From the NCBI GenBank assembly GCA_015485335.1, contig WFTT01000093.1:18075-82074 (forward strand): a stretch of 64,000 bases of DNA, in the 5' to 3' direction. A program made the translations under genes and the position numbers. This document shows positions 9,790 through 17,489 of this stretch, in pieces. Position 1 is the first letter of the stretch. Each line of letters starts with the position of its first letter. The notes below the pieces were generated by a model. That model saw nothing but the letters and a program-made list of their open reading frames with translations. It was not told the DNA's origin and searched no databases. Source of the stretch: Robiginitomaculum sp. (GTDB taxonomy: Bacteria; Pseudomonadota; Alphaproteobacteria; Caulobacterales; Maricaulaceae).

Positions 9790-10236
9790 CTATTGCGTTG
9801 GTGGTAAAAGACTTATGTCTCTGGCCTTACCTGTGCCGCCAATCTTTCCATCATTTCCAAATGAGTACACATTGAACTGGCCGGTACGCGCTGAATAAAA
9901 ATACTGATAAGCATGGCCCCAGGGATCATTTTTAAACGCATCAGCATTTTTCAGGGCGGCTAATCCTTCTTCTGTAGACGGGTAGCGCAAATGGGATGCT
10001 TTATAGTCTTCAATGGCTTTGTTTAGGATGGAGACATCCTGACTCACTCTTGCCAGACGAGCCTTATACTGACCCGGCAGTATGTTCAGGGCCGCAATAA
10101 ACGCCAAAACGCTAACCATAGCGACTGCGGTTATGATTTCCATTGAGGTATAGGGGGAAAACAAACCGCGTTTTAATCTGAAACTGGATTTTGTCTGCAA
10201 TGCAGATGCATCGATATGAGACAGGGCAACCTCCAC
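9790..10236 (-). CDS. Orphan type II secretion GspG-like pseudopilin
   Basis: The C-terminal part matches the T2SS major pseudopilin fold: YPSTEEGLAAL, DPWGHAYQYFYS and YSFGNDGKIGGTG, the last being the calcium-binding loop of GspG. A single N-terminal hydrophobic helix (MEIITAVAMVSVLAFIAAL) fits a pilin. The helix keeps the +5 glutamate, but the residue expected at -1 is Pro (SPYTSMEI), not the Gly needed by prepilin peptidase. The start is unsure: the frame is open to a TTG at 10266, with GTG at 10236 and CTG at 10224; a GGAGG at 10230-10234 best suits the CTG. No other secretion gene is nearby. Confidence 0.7.
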   Translation of the reverse strand: MEVALSHIDASALQTKSSFRLKRGLFSPYTSMEIITAVAMVSVLAFIAALNILPGQYKARLARVSQDVSILNKAIEDYKASHLRYPSTEEGLAALKNADAFKNDPWGHAYQYFYSARTGQFNVYSFGNDGKIGGTGKARDISLLPPTQ

Positions 10237-10435
10237 AATTACACAACACGCCCCGGTTTTGTACAAAACGCGGTTATATTGGTGTTTATACTATAGTACT
10301 GCATTTAAGCGAGCAATCTTTACGCCACAATTTTCCCCTTGAAGACATTTCACAGATATCGCTGAACCGGAATGAATTTCAGACCTGGTGGGATTAGCTT
10401 TTGAATTTACGCTCAATACAGCCCATAAGACTGCC

Positions 10436-11425
10436 ATGAAAATTGTGACTAATCATATGCTTTCAGTGGCGCCGATGATGGATTGGACGGATCGGCATTG
10501 CCGGTTTTTCCACCGCCTGATCAGCAGGCATGCACAATTATACACTGAAATGGTGACGGCCAAAGCACTGATCCATGGCGATGCGGTGCGGCTTTTGCGC
10601 TTTGATGCGGCTGAGCATCCGGTGGTTTTACAATTAGGTGGTGCCGAACCTGATGAATTGGCAAGCGCAGCAAAACTGGCCGAAGAGGCCGGCTATAGCG
10701 AAATTAATCTGAATGTAGGTTGCCCGTCCGATCGGGTTCAATCAGGGGCCTTTGGTGCCGCTTTGATGGCAGAGCCAGACCGTGTGGCTGAATGTGTTGC
10801 CGCCATGAAGGCGGCAGTTTCCGTCCCGGTGACAGTCAAATGCCGCCTTGGTATTGACGATCAAAACCCCGAAGAGACATTGCCTGCTTTTATTGAAACC
10901 GTGAAGGCAGCCCCTTGCGAGACCTTTGTTATTCACGCGCGTAAAGCCTGGTTAAAAGGACTAAGTCCCAAGGACAACCGCACCATTCCGCCTTTGGATT
11001 ATGATCTGGTGCGCACCATCAAAGAGGCCTGGCCGGATCTGACGATTATCCTGAATGGTGGCTTGCGTGATGTGCCGCATGCGCTGGCAGAAACCAAAAT
11101 GCTGGATGGGGCCATGCTGGGGCGGGCCGCTTATCAAACCCCATGGGTATTGGCTGATGTGGATACCATGGTTTTTGGGGATGAAACCGCAAAACCCAAT
11201 AAGGCCGAAGTAGCACAGGCTCTGATGGAGTATGCCGCAGAGGAAACCGCCCAGGGAACACCACTGCATGCCATTACCCGGCATGTATTTGGATTGTTTG
11301 CAGGCGAAGCCGGAGCACGTCTCTGGCGGCGCATCCTTTCGGAAAAAGCCCCCAGACCCGGGGCAGGACCAGAGGTGATTGCCAAGGCGGCCGAGGCTGT
11401 ATTGGGTGAAAAATGGGCGGCGTAA
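10436..11425 (+). CDS. dusA: tRNA-dihydrouridine synthase A, DusA
   Basis: DusA is an FMN enzyme that reduces U20/U20a in tRNA D-loops. The sequence opens with MLSVAPMMDWTDRHCRFF, the DusA version of the N-terminal FMN motif. It also has LNVGCPSDRVQSGAFGAALM with the catalytic Cys, and LSPKDNRTIPPL, which separates DusA from DusB and DusC. From the ATG at 10436 the length is 329 residues, normal for the family; an ATG at 10457 is the alternative. Its stop overlaps the start of the next gene as TAATG. A second Dus enzyme (DusB) is at 62-63 kb. Confidence 0.93.
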   Translation: MKIVTNHMLSVAPMMDWTDRHCRFFHRLISRHAQLYTEMVTAKALIHGDAVRLLRFDAAEHPVVLQLGGAEPDELASAAKLAEEAGYSEINLNVGCPSDRVQSGAFGAALMAEPDRVAECVAAMKAAVSVPVTVKCRLGIDDQNPEETLPAFIETVKAAPCETFVIHARKAWLKGLSPKDNRTIPPLDYDLVRTIKEAWPDLTIILNGGLRDVPHALAETKMLDGAMLGRAAYQTPWVLADVDTMVFGDETAKPNKAEVAQALMEYAAEETAQGTPLHAITRHVFGLFAGEAGARLWRRILSEKAPRPGAGPEVIAKAAEAVLGEKWAA

Positions 11426-12246
11426 TGAGTGTTTTCACGGAACATTGGCAACTCATTGTTGCCCTGATCGGGGCCGGGGCCTTTGCCGGTATCATTGCCG
11501 GGCTGTTTGGTGTGGGGGGCGGCGTGGTGATCGTCCCGGCATTATATGCTGCCTTTGGCATTCTGGATGTGGATGATGCGGTGCGCATGAAAGCTGCCGT
11601 GGCAACCTCTTTGGCGACCATCATCACCACCTCCATTCGTTCAGCCTGGTTGCACTATAAACGCGGTGCGGTGGATGTGCGTATTCTCAAACTCTGGGTA
11701 CCCTGGATTATGGCAGGGGCTCTGGTGGGGGCATTTGCGGCCAGTGCCGCTCCTGGCGAAGCATTGACCATGGGCTTTGCCATATTTCTTATTCTTTTGT
11801 CTGTGCAAATGGGCTTTGGCCAGCCAGACTGGCGCTTGCGCGATACCATGCCGTCCAAAGGCCCCAGTGCCGTAATGGCTATGATGGTCGGTTTGTTTTC
11901 TGCCATGGCGGGCATTGGCGGCGGCATTTTCGGGGTCATTATCATGACCTTGTGCGGTAAACCGATTCACCGCGCCGTCGGCACCGCGGCGGGCTTTGGC
12001 GCGGCGATTGGCGTTCCTGCCACTCTTGGCTTTATCTTGGCAGGTTGGAATGTACCAAACCTGCCGGTATTCTCATTTGGCTATGTCAATGTGGCGGGCT
12101 TTATCTTTATTGCCAGCCTGACGGCCCTTATGGCCCCGGTTGGGGTGGCCTTGGCCCATGCCTTGCCGGTCAAGCATTTGCGCCGCCTGTTTGCGGTATT
12201 GATGGTAGTTGCTGGTGGCCTGATGCTAAGGGATGTGTTGAGCTAG
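11425..12246 (+). CDS. TSUP-family (TauE/SafE) membrane transporter
   Basis: This is a 273-residue membrane protein with about eight hydrophobic segments in two repeats. Each repeat starts with the glycine motif of the TauE/SafE family: GLFGVGGGVVIVPAL and GIGGGIFGVIIM. Members export or import sulfite, sulfoacetate and other sulfur or carbon anions. The ATG at 11425 is preferred since it overlaps the dusA stop as TAATG; an ATG at 11413 also exists. Its stop codon lies in the CTAG that also holds the stop of the convergent protease gene. The substrate is unknown, although the sulfur genes nearby make sulfite plausible. Confidence 0.88.
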   Translation: MSVFTEHWQLIVALIGAGAFAGIIAGLFGVGGGVVIVPALYAAFGILDVDDAVRMKAAVATSLATIITTSIRSAWLHYKRGAVDVRILKLWVPWIMAGALVGAFAASAAPGEALTMGFAIFLILLSVQMGFGQPDWRLRDTMPSKGPSAVMAMMVGLFSAMAGIGGGIFGVIIMTLCGKPIHRAVGTAAGFGAAIGVPATLGFILAGWNVPNLPVFSFGYVNVAGFIFIASLTALMAPVGVALAHALPVKHLRRLFAVLMVVAGGLMLRDVLS

Positions 12247-12959
12247 CGCCGTAAAACAAGCTGATCGCGGCTGGCCTCAAAACGTGACAGCCGTCCAAGA
12301 TAGCTCATCCCCAATAAGGAAGTATCCAAGCCCTTCTTCATTACCAGGGCGTCAACATTATGCACTTTCAGGCCACCAATGCTTAGGGTTTCAATCAAGA
12401 CCGGTGCAGCAAATACCTGTCCGGAGGCCGTATTAACCGGCACAATGAAGCGTAAATCTTCTTTTCTGTATCCGGCACGGCGAGCATCTGAGAGCGTAAG
12501 GGCGACTTTGCTGGCCCCGGTATCGACCATAAAGCGAACATGGGTATTGTTAACGCTGCCTTCGGCCCAGAAATGCCCGTCAGAGGCTTTGCGAATGGCC
12601 ACCGCAGAGCCATTCTGATTGATTTGATCCTGGTTGGAAATCGCTTGCGGACGAGAGGGGCTCAGCTCTCCCATCACCGTCTTGCCGACAAAGGCAAAGT
12701 CTTGGCGAAAGGCATAAAGGGTGATCAGCAATAAAAATATACCGATCCAGATCAGACCCTGTCGCAGCGCAAGACCAATTCTGGCCCGCGAGCCGCTGAA
12801 TATACCGGTGCTGATCATGGTCACCAGAATGATCAGGAAGACAAATTGGCCGCGATCTTCGGGATTGGGCAATAAATTGGGGGCCAATACGCCAATGCCC
12901 AGCATCAAAGCGGCGACAATCAGGGCAAAAACAGCAAAAAAACCAAGGGCGTTGCGCAA
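12243..12959 (-). CDS. Membrane-anchored retropepsin-like aspartic protease (TIGR02281 family)
   Basis: About three hydrophobic segments in the N-terminal 110 residues precede a soluble domain with the retroviral-type aspartic protease active site, FMVDTGASKVALT. The second family motif is LLGMSYLGRLSRFE near the C-terminus. As only one DTGA motif is present it should work as a dimer, like retropepsin. Proteins of this build are widespread in alphaproteobacteria but their substrates are not known to me. The frame is open to 13010. The TTG at 12959 is chosen because GGAG lies 7 nt before it, giving 238 residues. Confidence 0.82.
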   Translation of the reverse strand: MRNALGFFAVFALIVAALMLGIGVLAPNLLPNPEDRGQFVFLIILVTMISTGIFSGSRARIGLALRQGLIWIGIFLLLITLYAFRQDFAFVGKTVMGELSPSRPQAISNQDQINQNGSAVAIRKASDGHFWAEGSVNNTHVRFMVDTGASKVALTLSDARRAGYRKEDLRFIVPVNTASGQVFAAPVLIETLSIGGLKVHNVDALVMKKGLDTSLLGMSYLGRLSRFEASRDQLVLRR

Positions 12960-13014
12960 GTTATTTCTCCGATGAAAGGCAAAGCTTAGTGTATTTTCAG
13001 AGGGCAGCAAATAA

Positions 13015-13026
13015 ATTCCATGGAAT
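13015..13026. promoter_or_regulatory. 12-bp perfect palindrome between divergent genes
   Basis: ATTCCATGGAAT reads the same on both strands and lies in the 121-bp gap between the protease gene and the SLC13-type permease, which diverge. A dimeric regulator could bind here. No clear -35/-10 pair stands out on either side, so the role is a guess. Confidence 0.3.
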
Positions 13027-13080
13027 CATAAAATGCTCTAGCCTTTGTGTATGCTGGTTTGATTCACTAGGAGAAAACCC

Positions 13081-14925
13081 GTGCTGCACGACCCACAGCT
13101 CTTACGGATGATCCTGGTTCTGGCTGTCGTGGCCGGGATTGTGATCCTGTATGCATTCGAGCTGTTTGCCATTGAAATTATATCGGCGGCGGCCATAGCA
13201 GTATTTTTGCTGCTCTTTCAGTTATGGCCGGTTCCCAACAGCACCTTTGGCGCAGAGGAAATTCTGGCTGGATTTTCCAATCCGGCGCTGATCGCCATTC
13301 TGGCCCTGTTGGTGGTGGGGCAGGGCATGTTTCATACCGGTGCCATGGAAGGGCCTTCGCGGGCTTTGGCGGCCTCTTATGACCGTCGCCCCACCCTGAC
13401 CATGGGGGCATTATTTGGCTTTGTCATGCTGATCAGCGCCTTTATCAACAACACGCCGGTGGTGGTGATGTTTATTCCGGTGTTGGTGGCGATTGCCTCG
13501 CGGGTTGGCACTTCGGCATCCCGGGTGATGATCCCCTTATCTTATGTTTCCATTTTGGCGGGCATGACTACGCTGATTGGCTCATCCACCAATATATTGG
13601 TGGCTGATGTGCTGAAACGTGAAGACGGTATCCGCCTGGACTTTTTTTCGCTGGCGCCTCTGGGACTGGTCTTCGCCCTAACCGGGGTGGTGTATCTGTT
13701 GGTGGTGGGGGGGCGTCTATTGCCTAAACGCGAAGGCGTGATGAAAGAGCGCAGCTCTGGCCGGCAATATATCGCCCAGATCGTCATTACGGCCAAGAAC
13801 CCGCATCTGGGTGAAGCACCGGTGGCCGGTATGTTTCCGAACCTGAACACCCTGACCATCCGTATGATTCAGCGTGACGACAAGGTTTTCTATCCCCCGT
13901 ATGGCGAAGAGGCGACCTTGCAGGAAGGCGATGTGTTAACAGTGGCGGCCACGCGCAAGGTGTTAAGTGATCTTTTGATTTCCGATCCGGGCATGCTGAC
14001 CGGCATGCTGCGCGGTGATGCCATTGTGGAAAGTGCCAATCCCGAAGGCGCACTGGCTATAACCGAGGCAGTGGTGGCACCAGGATCGCGCTATGAAGGC
14101 CGCACGCTGGAGCAAATCGGCTTGAGAGCGCGAACTGGCTGTATTGTGCTGGGGATCCAGCGCCGCTCGCATATGGTGCGCCAAAAGCTTTCCACAATAC
14201 GCCTGCAAGCCGGTGATGATTTGTTGCTGTTTGGATCTCGTGCGGATTTGCGTGCCCTGCGCCATGATCGAAACTTGCTGGTGCTGTTATGGTCGATGGC
14301 CGATGTGCCCGATATCCGCCTGGCTTTGCGGGCCAGATTAATCTTCGGGGCGGTGATATTGGCCGCAGCCAGTGGTTTGGTACCCATTGTTGATGCGGCG
14401 CTTGGCGGTGCCGTCGCCATGGTGGCCTTTGGATGCCTTAATTTGCGTCAGGCGGCCAGAGCGCTTGATTTGCGTATCTATCTGCTCATTGGTGCGGCCT
14501 TTGCCATGGGAGCCAGCCTGCAGGAAAGCGGGGCTGCTGAAATGATAGCTAATGCCGCCGTTCAAGCGGCCATGCCCTATGGACCAACGGCCCTGTTGAT
14601 TGGGCTATTTGCCCTGGTGGCGGTGCTGACCAATATCTTGTCCAATGCAGCCACCGCGGTGCTCTTTGCGCCTATCGCCATGAATGCTGCGATTAAGTTT
14701 GCCGACACCCCGGAAATGGAAAACAAGCTGGCCGTGGCCGCGGTGATGACAGTGATTTATGCGGCGAACTGTTCCTTTGCAACGCCGATTGCCTATCAAA
14801 CCAATTTGTTGGTTATGGGGCCGGGGCATTATCGGTTTATGGATTATTTGCGGGTTGGAGGGCCTTTGGTTGTATTGATATGGCTGGTTTTTTCGCTAAT
14901 CGCACCCTATTATTTTGGTTTGTAG
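13081..14925 (+). CDS. SLC13-type anion permease with two RCK_C domains
   Basis: A 614-residue inner-membrane protein has membrane segments in the first 220 and last 210 residues. Between them are two TrkA-C/RCK_C domains of about 70 residues each, around residues 225-310 and 325-410. The re-entrant motif of the family shows as INNTPVVVMFIPV in the first half, with SSTNILV following, and TNILSNAATAVLFAPIA in the second half. Such proteins carry dicarboxylates, sulfate or related anions; the RCK_C pair is probably regulatory. The GTG start at 13081 has AGGAG 7 nt upstream. Substrate unknown; sulfate is possible given the cys genes upstream. Confidence 0.88.
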   Translation: MLHDPQLLRMILVLAVVAGIVILYAFELFAIEIISAAAIAVFLLLFQLWPVPNSTFGAEEILAGFSNPALIAILALLVVGQGMFHTGAMEGPSRALAASYDRRPTLTMGALFGFVMLISAFINNTPVVVMFIPVLVAIASRVGTSASRVMIPLSYVSILAGMTTLIGSSTNILVADVLKREDGIRLDFFSLAPLGLVFALTGVVYLLVVGGRLLPKREGVMKERSSGRQYIAQIVITAKNPHLGEAPVAGMFPNLNTLTIRMIQRDDKVFYPPYGEEATLQEGDVLTVAATRKVLSDLLISDPGMLTGMLRGDAIVESANPEGALAITEAVVAPGSRYEGRTLEQIGLRARTGCIVLGIQRRSHMVRQKLSTIRLQAGDDLLLFGSRADLRALRHDRNLLVLLWSMADVPDIRLALRARLIFGAVILAAASGLVPIVDAALGGAVAMVAFGCLNLRQAARALDLRIYLLIGAAFAMGASLQESGAAEMIANAAVQAAMPYGPTALLIGLFALVAVLTNILSNAATAVLFAPIAMNAAIKFADTPEMENKLAVAAVMTVIYAANCSFATPIAYQTNLLVMGPGHYRFMDYLRVGGPLVVLIWLVFSLIAPYYFGL

Positions 14926-14957
14926 GCGATAAGAAATGCGAGTTATAAAGTATTGTC

Positions 14958-15686
14958 ATGACCCATCCCTTTCCCCTTAAACAATTGCGGTTCTTCCTGA
15001 CGGCTCCGGCGCCGTGTCCGTATTTGCCGGGGAAAATGGAACGCAAACTGTTTACCCATTTGCATGTTCTGGATGGACCGGAACTGAATGACAGCCTGAC
15101 ACAGGCAGGGTTTCGCCGCTCTCAAAATATTGTTTATCGCCCGGCGTGCGAAAACTGTTCGGCCTGTCGTTCGGTACGGGTTTTGGCGGCACAATTTAAA
15201 CCCAGTCGCACCCAGCGCCGTGTGTTCAAAAAGAATGCCGATCTGAACCGCAGTATAGAGGCCGCCCTGGCCAGTGATGAGCATTATGCATTATTGCTGC
15301 GTTATGTGCGGGCGCGCCATCCCGATGGCGGTATGGAGGACATGTCGTATGCTGATTATCTGAGCATGGTGGAAGATTCCGCCGCGCGCAGTCAGGTTTG
15401 CGAATATCGCGATGATAGCGGGAAATTGCTGGCCGCGGCGCTGGTGGATCAGCTCAGCGATGGCCCCTCGCTGGTCTATAGTTTTTATGATCCTGGATCG
15501 ATTTCCCGGTCATTGGGAACCTATATCATTCTGGATCATATTGATCAGGCCCAAAAAAATAATCTGCCCTATGTTTATCTTGGTTTTTGGATACAAAACA
15601 GTGACAAGATGCGCTACAAGGCCCAATACAGGCCCTTGGAAGTTTTACGCCCCAATGGCTGGGAAATTCTGGAGAAAAGCGAATAA
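14958..15686 (+). CDS. bpt: Aspartate/glutamate leucyltransferase, Bpt
   Basis: Bpt attaches leucine from Leu-tRNA to proteins with N-terminal Asp or Glu and so marks them for ClpS-ClpAP degradation. The N-terminal ATE/R-transferase domain has ACENCSACRSVRV with the conserved cysteines. The C-terminal domain has YSFYDPGSISRSLGTYIIL and PYVYLGFWIQNSDKMRYKA, both highly typical. Length (242 residues) is right. Its stop overlaps the next start as TAATG, so it is coupled to a TRAP transporter with which it has no obvious link. The second enzyme of the same degradation pathway, aat, is at 43.4 kb. Confidence 0.95.
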   Translation: MTHPFPLKQLRFFLTAPAPCPYLPGKMERKLFTHLHVLDGPELNDSLTQAGFRRSQNIVYRPACENCSACRSVRVLAAQFKPSRTQRRVFKKNADLNRSIEAALASDEHYALLLRYVRARHPDGGMEDMSYADYLSMVEDSAARSQVCEYRDDSGKLLAAALVDQLSDGPSLVYSFYDPGSISRSLGTYIILDHIDQAQKNNLPYVYLGFWIQNSDKMRYKAQYRPLEVLRPNGWEILEKSE

Positions 15687-16825
15687 TGAAACGCAGAACC
15701 TTACTGACCGCAGGCAGCCTGGGGCTTGGGGCGGCCCTGGCTGGGTGTGGCGGTCCACAAAGTGCAAAATCTGGTGCTCAATCCCAAGATGGCAGCCCGG
15801 CTTCGCCTGCGGTTTTGCGTAAAAAAGCCCGCACGCTCAGGTTGGTGACGGCCTGGCCCAAAAACTTTCCAGGCCTAGGCACGGTTGCCGAGGAAATCTC
15901 CCAGAATATTGGCACGCTTTCGGGGGGGACGCTGGCCGTAAAGCTGTATGCCGCCGGCGAGCTGGTACCGGCCCATGAAGAATTTGATGCAGTGTCATCG
16001 GGCGCGGCCGACATCTATCATGCCTCTGAATACTATTGGGTCGGCAAGTCCAAGGGGTTTGCCTTTTTTACCGCTGTGCCCTTTGGCATGACGGCGATTG
16101 AACAATTGGGTTGGGTTAATGATGGCGGCGGCAAGGCCTTGTGGGACAAGCTGTCGGCGCGTTTTAACCTAATTGCCTTTCCGGCTGGCTCTACGGGGCA
16201 TCAGATGGGCGGCTGGTTCAAAAAAGAAATCAATACGCTGGATGACCTCAAGGGCTTGATCATGCGTATTCCTGGCCTTGGTGGCGATGTAATGCGCGAA
16301 TTGGGGGTATCCCCCAAATTGCTGGCCGGCGGGGCGATTTATCAGGCCCTGCAATCGGGGGCCATTGATGCCACTGAATGGGTGGGGCCATGGAATGATA
16401 TGGCGTTCGGGTTTTATCGCGAAGCACCCTATTATTACGGCCCAGGTTTTCATGAACCGGGCTCAACCGTGGCCCTGGGTTTCAACCTTGAGGTTTGGAA
16501 CAGTCTTAGTCCACAAGAGCAAATGGCGGTAAAGGGAGCTTGTGGCTGGGCCATGAGTACATCTTTGGCCCAGTTCAGTTGGCAAAATGCCAAGGCCCTG
16601 AAAACCCTGAAAGACGAACATGGGGTACAGGTTCGCAATTTCTCGGATGAAATATGGAAAGCCCTGGGGGCGGCCACTAAAAAAGTGTTGGCAGAGGTTG
16701 GCCAGTCTGACCCGGAAACCCAGGCCATTCACGATAGTTATATGGTCGCTTTGAACGAAGCCAGTGCCTGGGCACAGGTCTCCGATGGCCCTTATTTGCG
16801 TCTACGTTCTCTAGCCGGTTTTTAA
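15686..16825 (+). CDS. TRAP transporter substrate-binding protein (DctP family, TakP-like)
   Basis: The mature protein is a DctP-fold extracytoplasmic receptor, recognisable by the N-terminal LRLVTAWPKNFPGLGT and by ATEWVGPWNDMAFGFY around the substrate site. The pattern is that of the TakP branch, which binds 2-oxo acids and related monocarboxylates. The signal is unusual: MKRRTLLTAG has a twin-arginine motif and LAGC is a lipobox, so the protein may be a Tat-exported lipoprotein rather than freely periplasmic. It is 379 residues long and overlaps both neighbours by TAATG. Confidence 0.9.
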   Translation: MKRRTLLTAGSLGLGAALAGCGGPQSAKSGAQSQDGSPASPAVLRKKARTLRLVTAWPKNFPGLGTVAEEISQNIGTLSGGTLAVKLYAAGELVPAHEEFDAVSSGAADIYHASEYYWVGKSKGFAFFTAVPFGMTAIEQLGWVNDGGGKALWDKLSARFNLIAFPAGSTGHQMGGWFKKEINTLDDLKGLIMRIPGLGGDVMRELGVSPKLLAGGAIYQALQSGAIDATEWVGPWNDMAFGFYREAPYYYGPGFHEPGSTVALGFNLEVWNSLSPQEQMAVKGACGWAMSTSLAQFSWQNAKALKTLKDEHGVQVRNFSDEIWKALGAATKKVLAEVGQSDPETQAIHDSYMVALNEASAWAQVSDGPYLRLRSLAGF

Positions 16826-17487
16826 TGTCGTTTTTGTTTTCCAATACGGTGCTCAGTTGGGCTCTGCTCTGGGCACAGCCATTGTTGCTTATGGCCTTTG
16901 CCCTGTTGTTTATACGGGCTCTGGGGCGACGTGCCGAGACCCTCGTCGAGATATCCATACGTCTGGTGCACGTGGTGGACCGGATCAGCTCGGCCATTAT
17001 AGAGTCCGCCAAATGGCTCGCCCCCATGATGGCCTTGACGGTAGCGGCCCTGGTGATCACTCGTTATGTCTTTGGCCTTAGCGCCATCAAACCACAGGAA
17101 TCTGTGATTTACATGCATGCGCTTTTGTTTTTGCTAGCGGCACCGGCAACTTTGCTGACCAATGGGCATGTGCGTGTGGATATCTATTATGCCAAATTAT
17201 CGGAACGGGGACGAGCCATTGTGGACCTGTTGGGTGCCAGTTTTTTATTGATGCCCGTGGCGATTTTGATTTTCAAATATGGTGGGAATTATGCTGCCCG
17301 CGCCTGGGTCTTCCATGAAGGTTCTGCCGAGGCCAATGGCTTGCAGGCGGTCTATCTTTTGAAAACCTCCATACCTGTCTTTGCGGCCTTGATGATGGCA
17401 CAGGGCTCGGCCATGGCTCTACGGGCGGCGCTTTGTCTTTATGGGGCCCCCATGCCTGCACCACAAACGATCGAAGAGCACGTCTAG
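16825..17487 (+). CDS. TRAP transporter small permease (DctQ family)
   Basis: This is the small membrane subunit of the TRAP transporter, 220 residues. It has an extra hydrophobic segment at the N-terminus and then four core helices. GHVRVDIYYAKLSERGRA is the conserved cytoplasmic loop of DctQ proteins. It is coupled to the receptor upstream by TAATG and ends two bases before the large permease. Length is slightly above the 160-200 usual for DctQ because of the N-terminal extension, as in other TakQ-like proteins. Confidence 0.9.
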   Translation: MSFLFSNTVLSWALLWAQPLLLMAFALLFIRALGRRAETLVEISIRLVHVVDRISSAIIESAKWLAPMMALTVAALVITRYVFGLSAIKPQESVIYMHALLFLLAAPATLLTNGHVRVDIYYAKLSERGRAIVDLLGASFLLMPVAILIFKYGGNYAARAWVFHEGSAEANGLQAVYLLKTSIPVFAALMMAQGSAMALRAALCLYGAPMPAPQTIEEHV

Positions 17488-17489
17488 GG

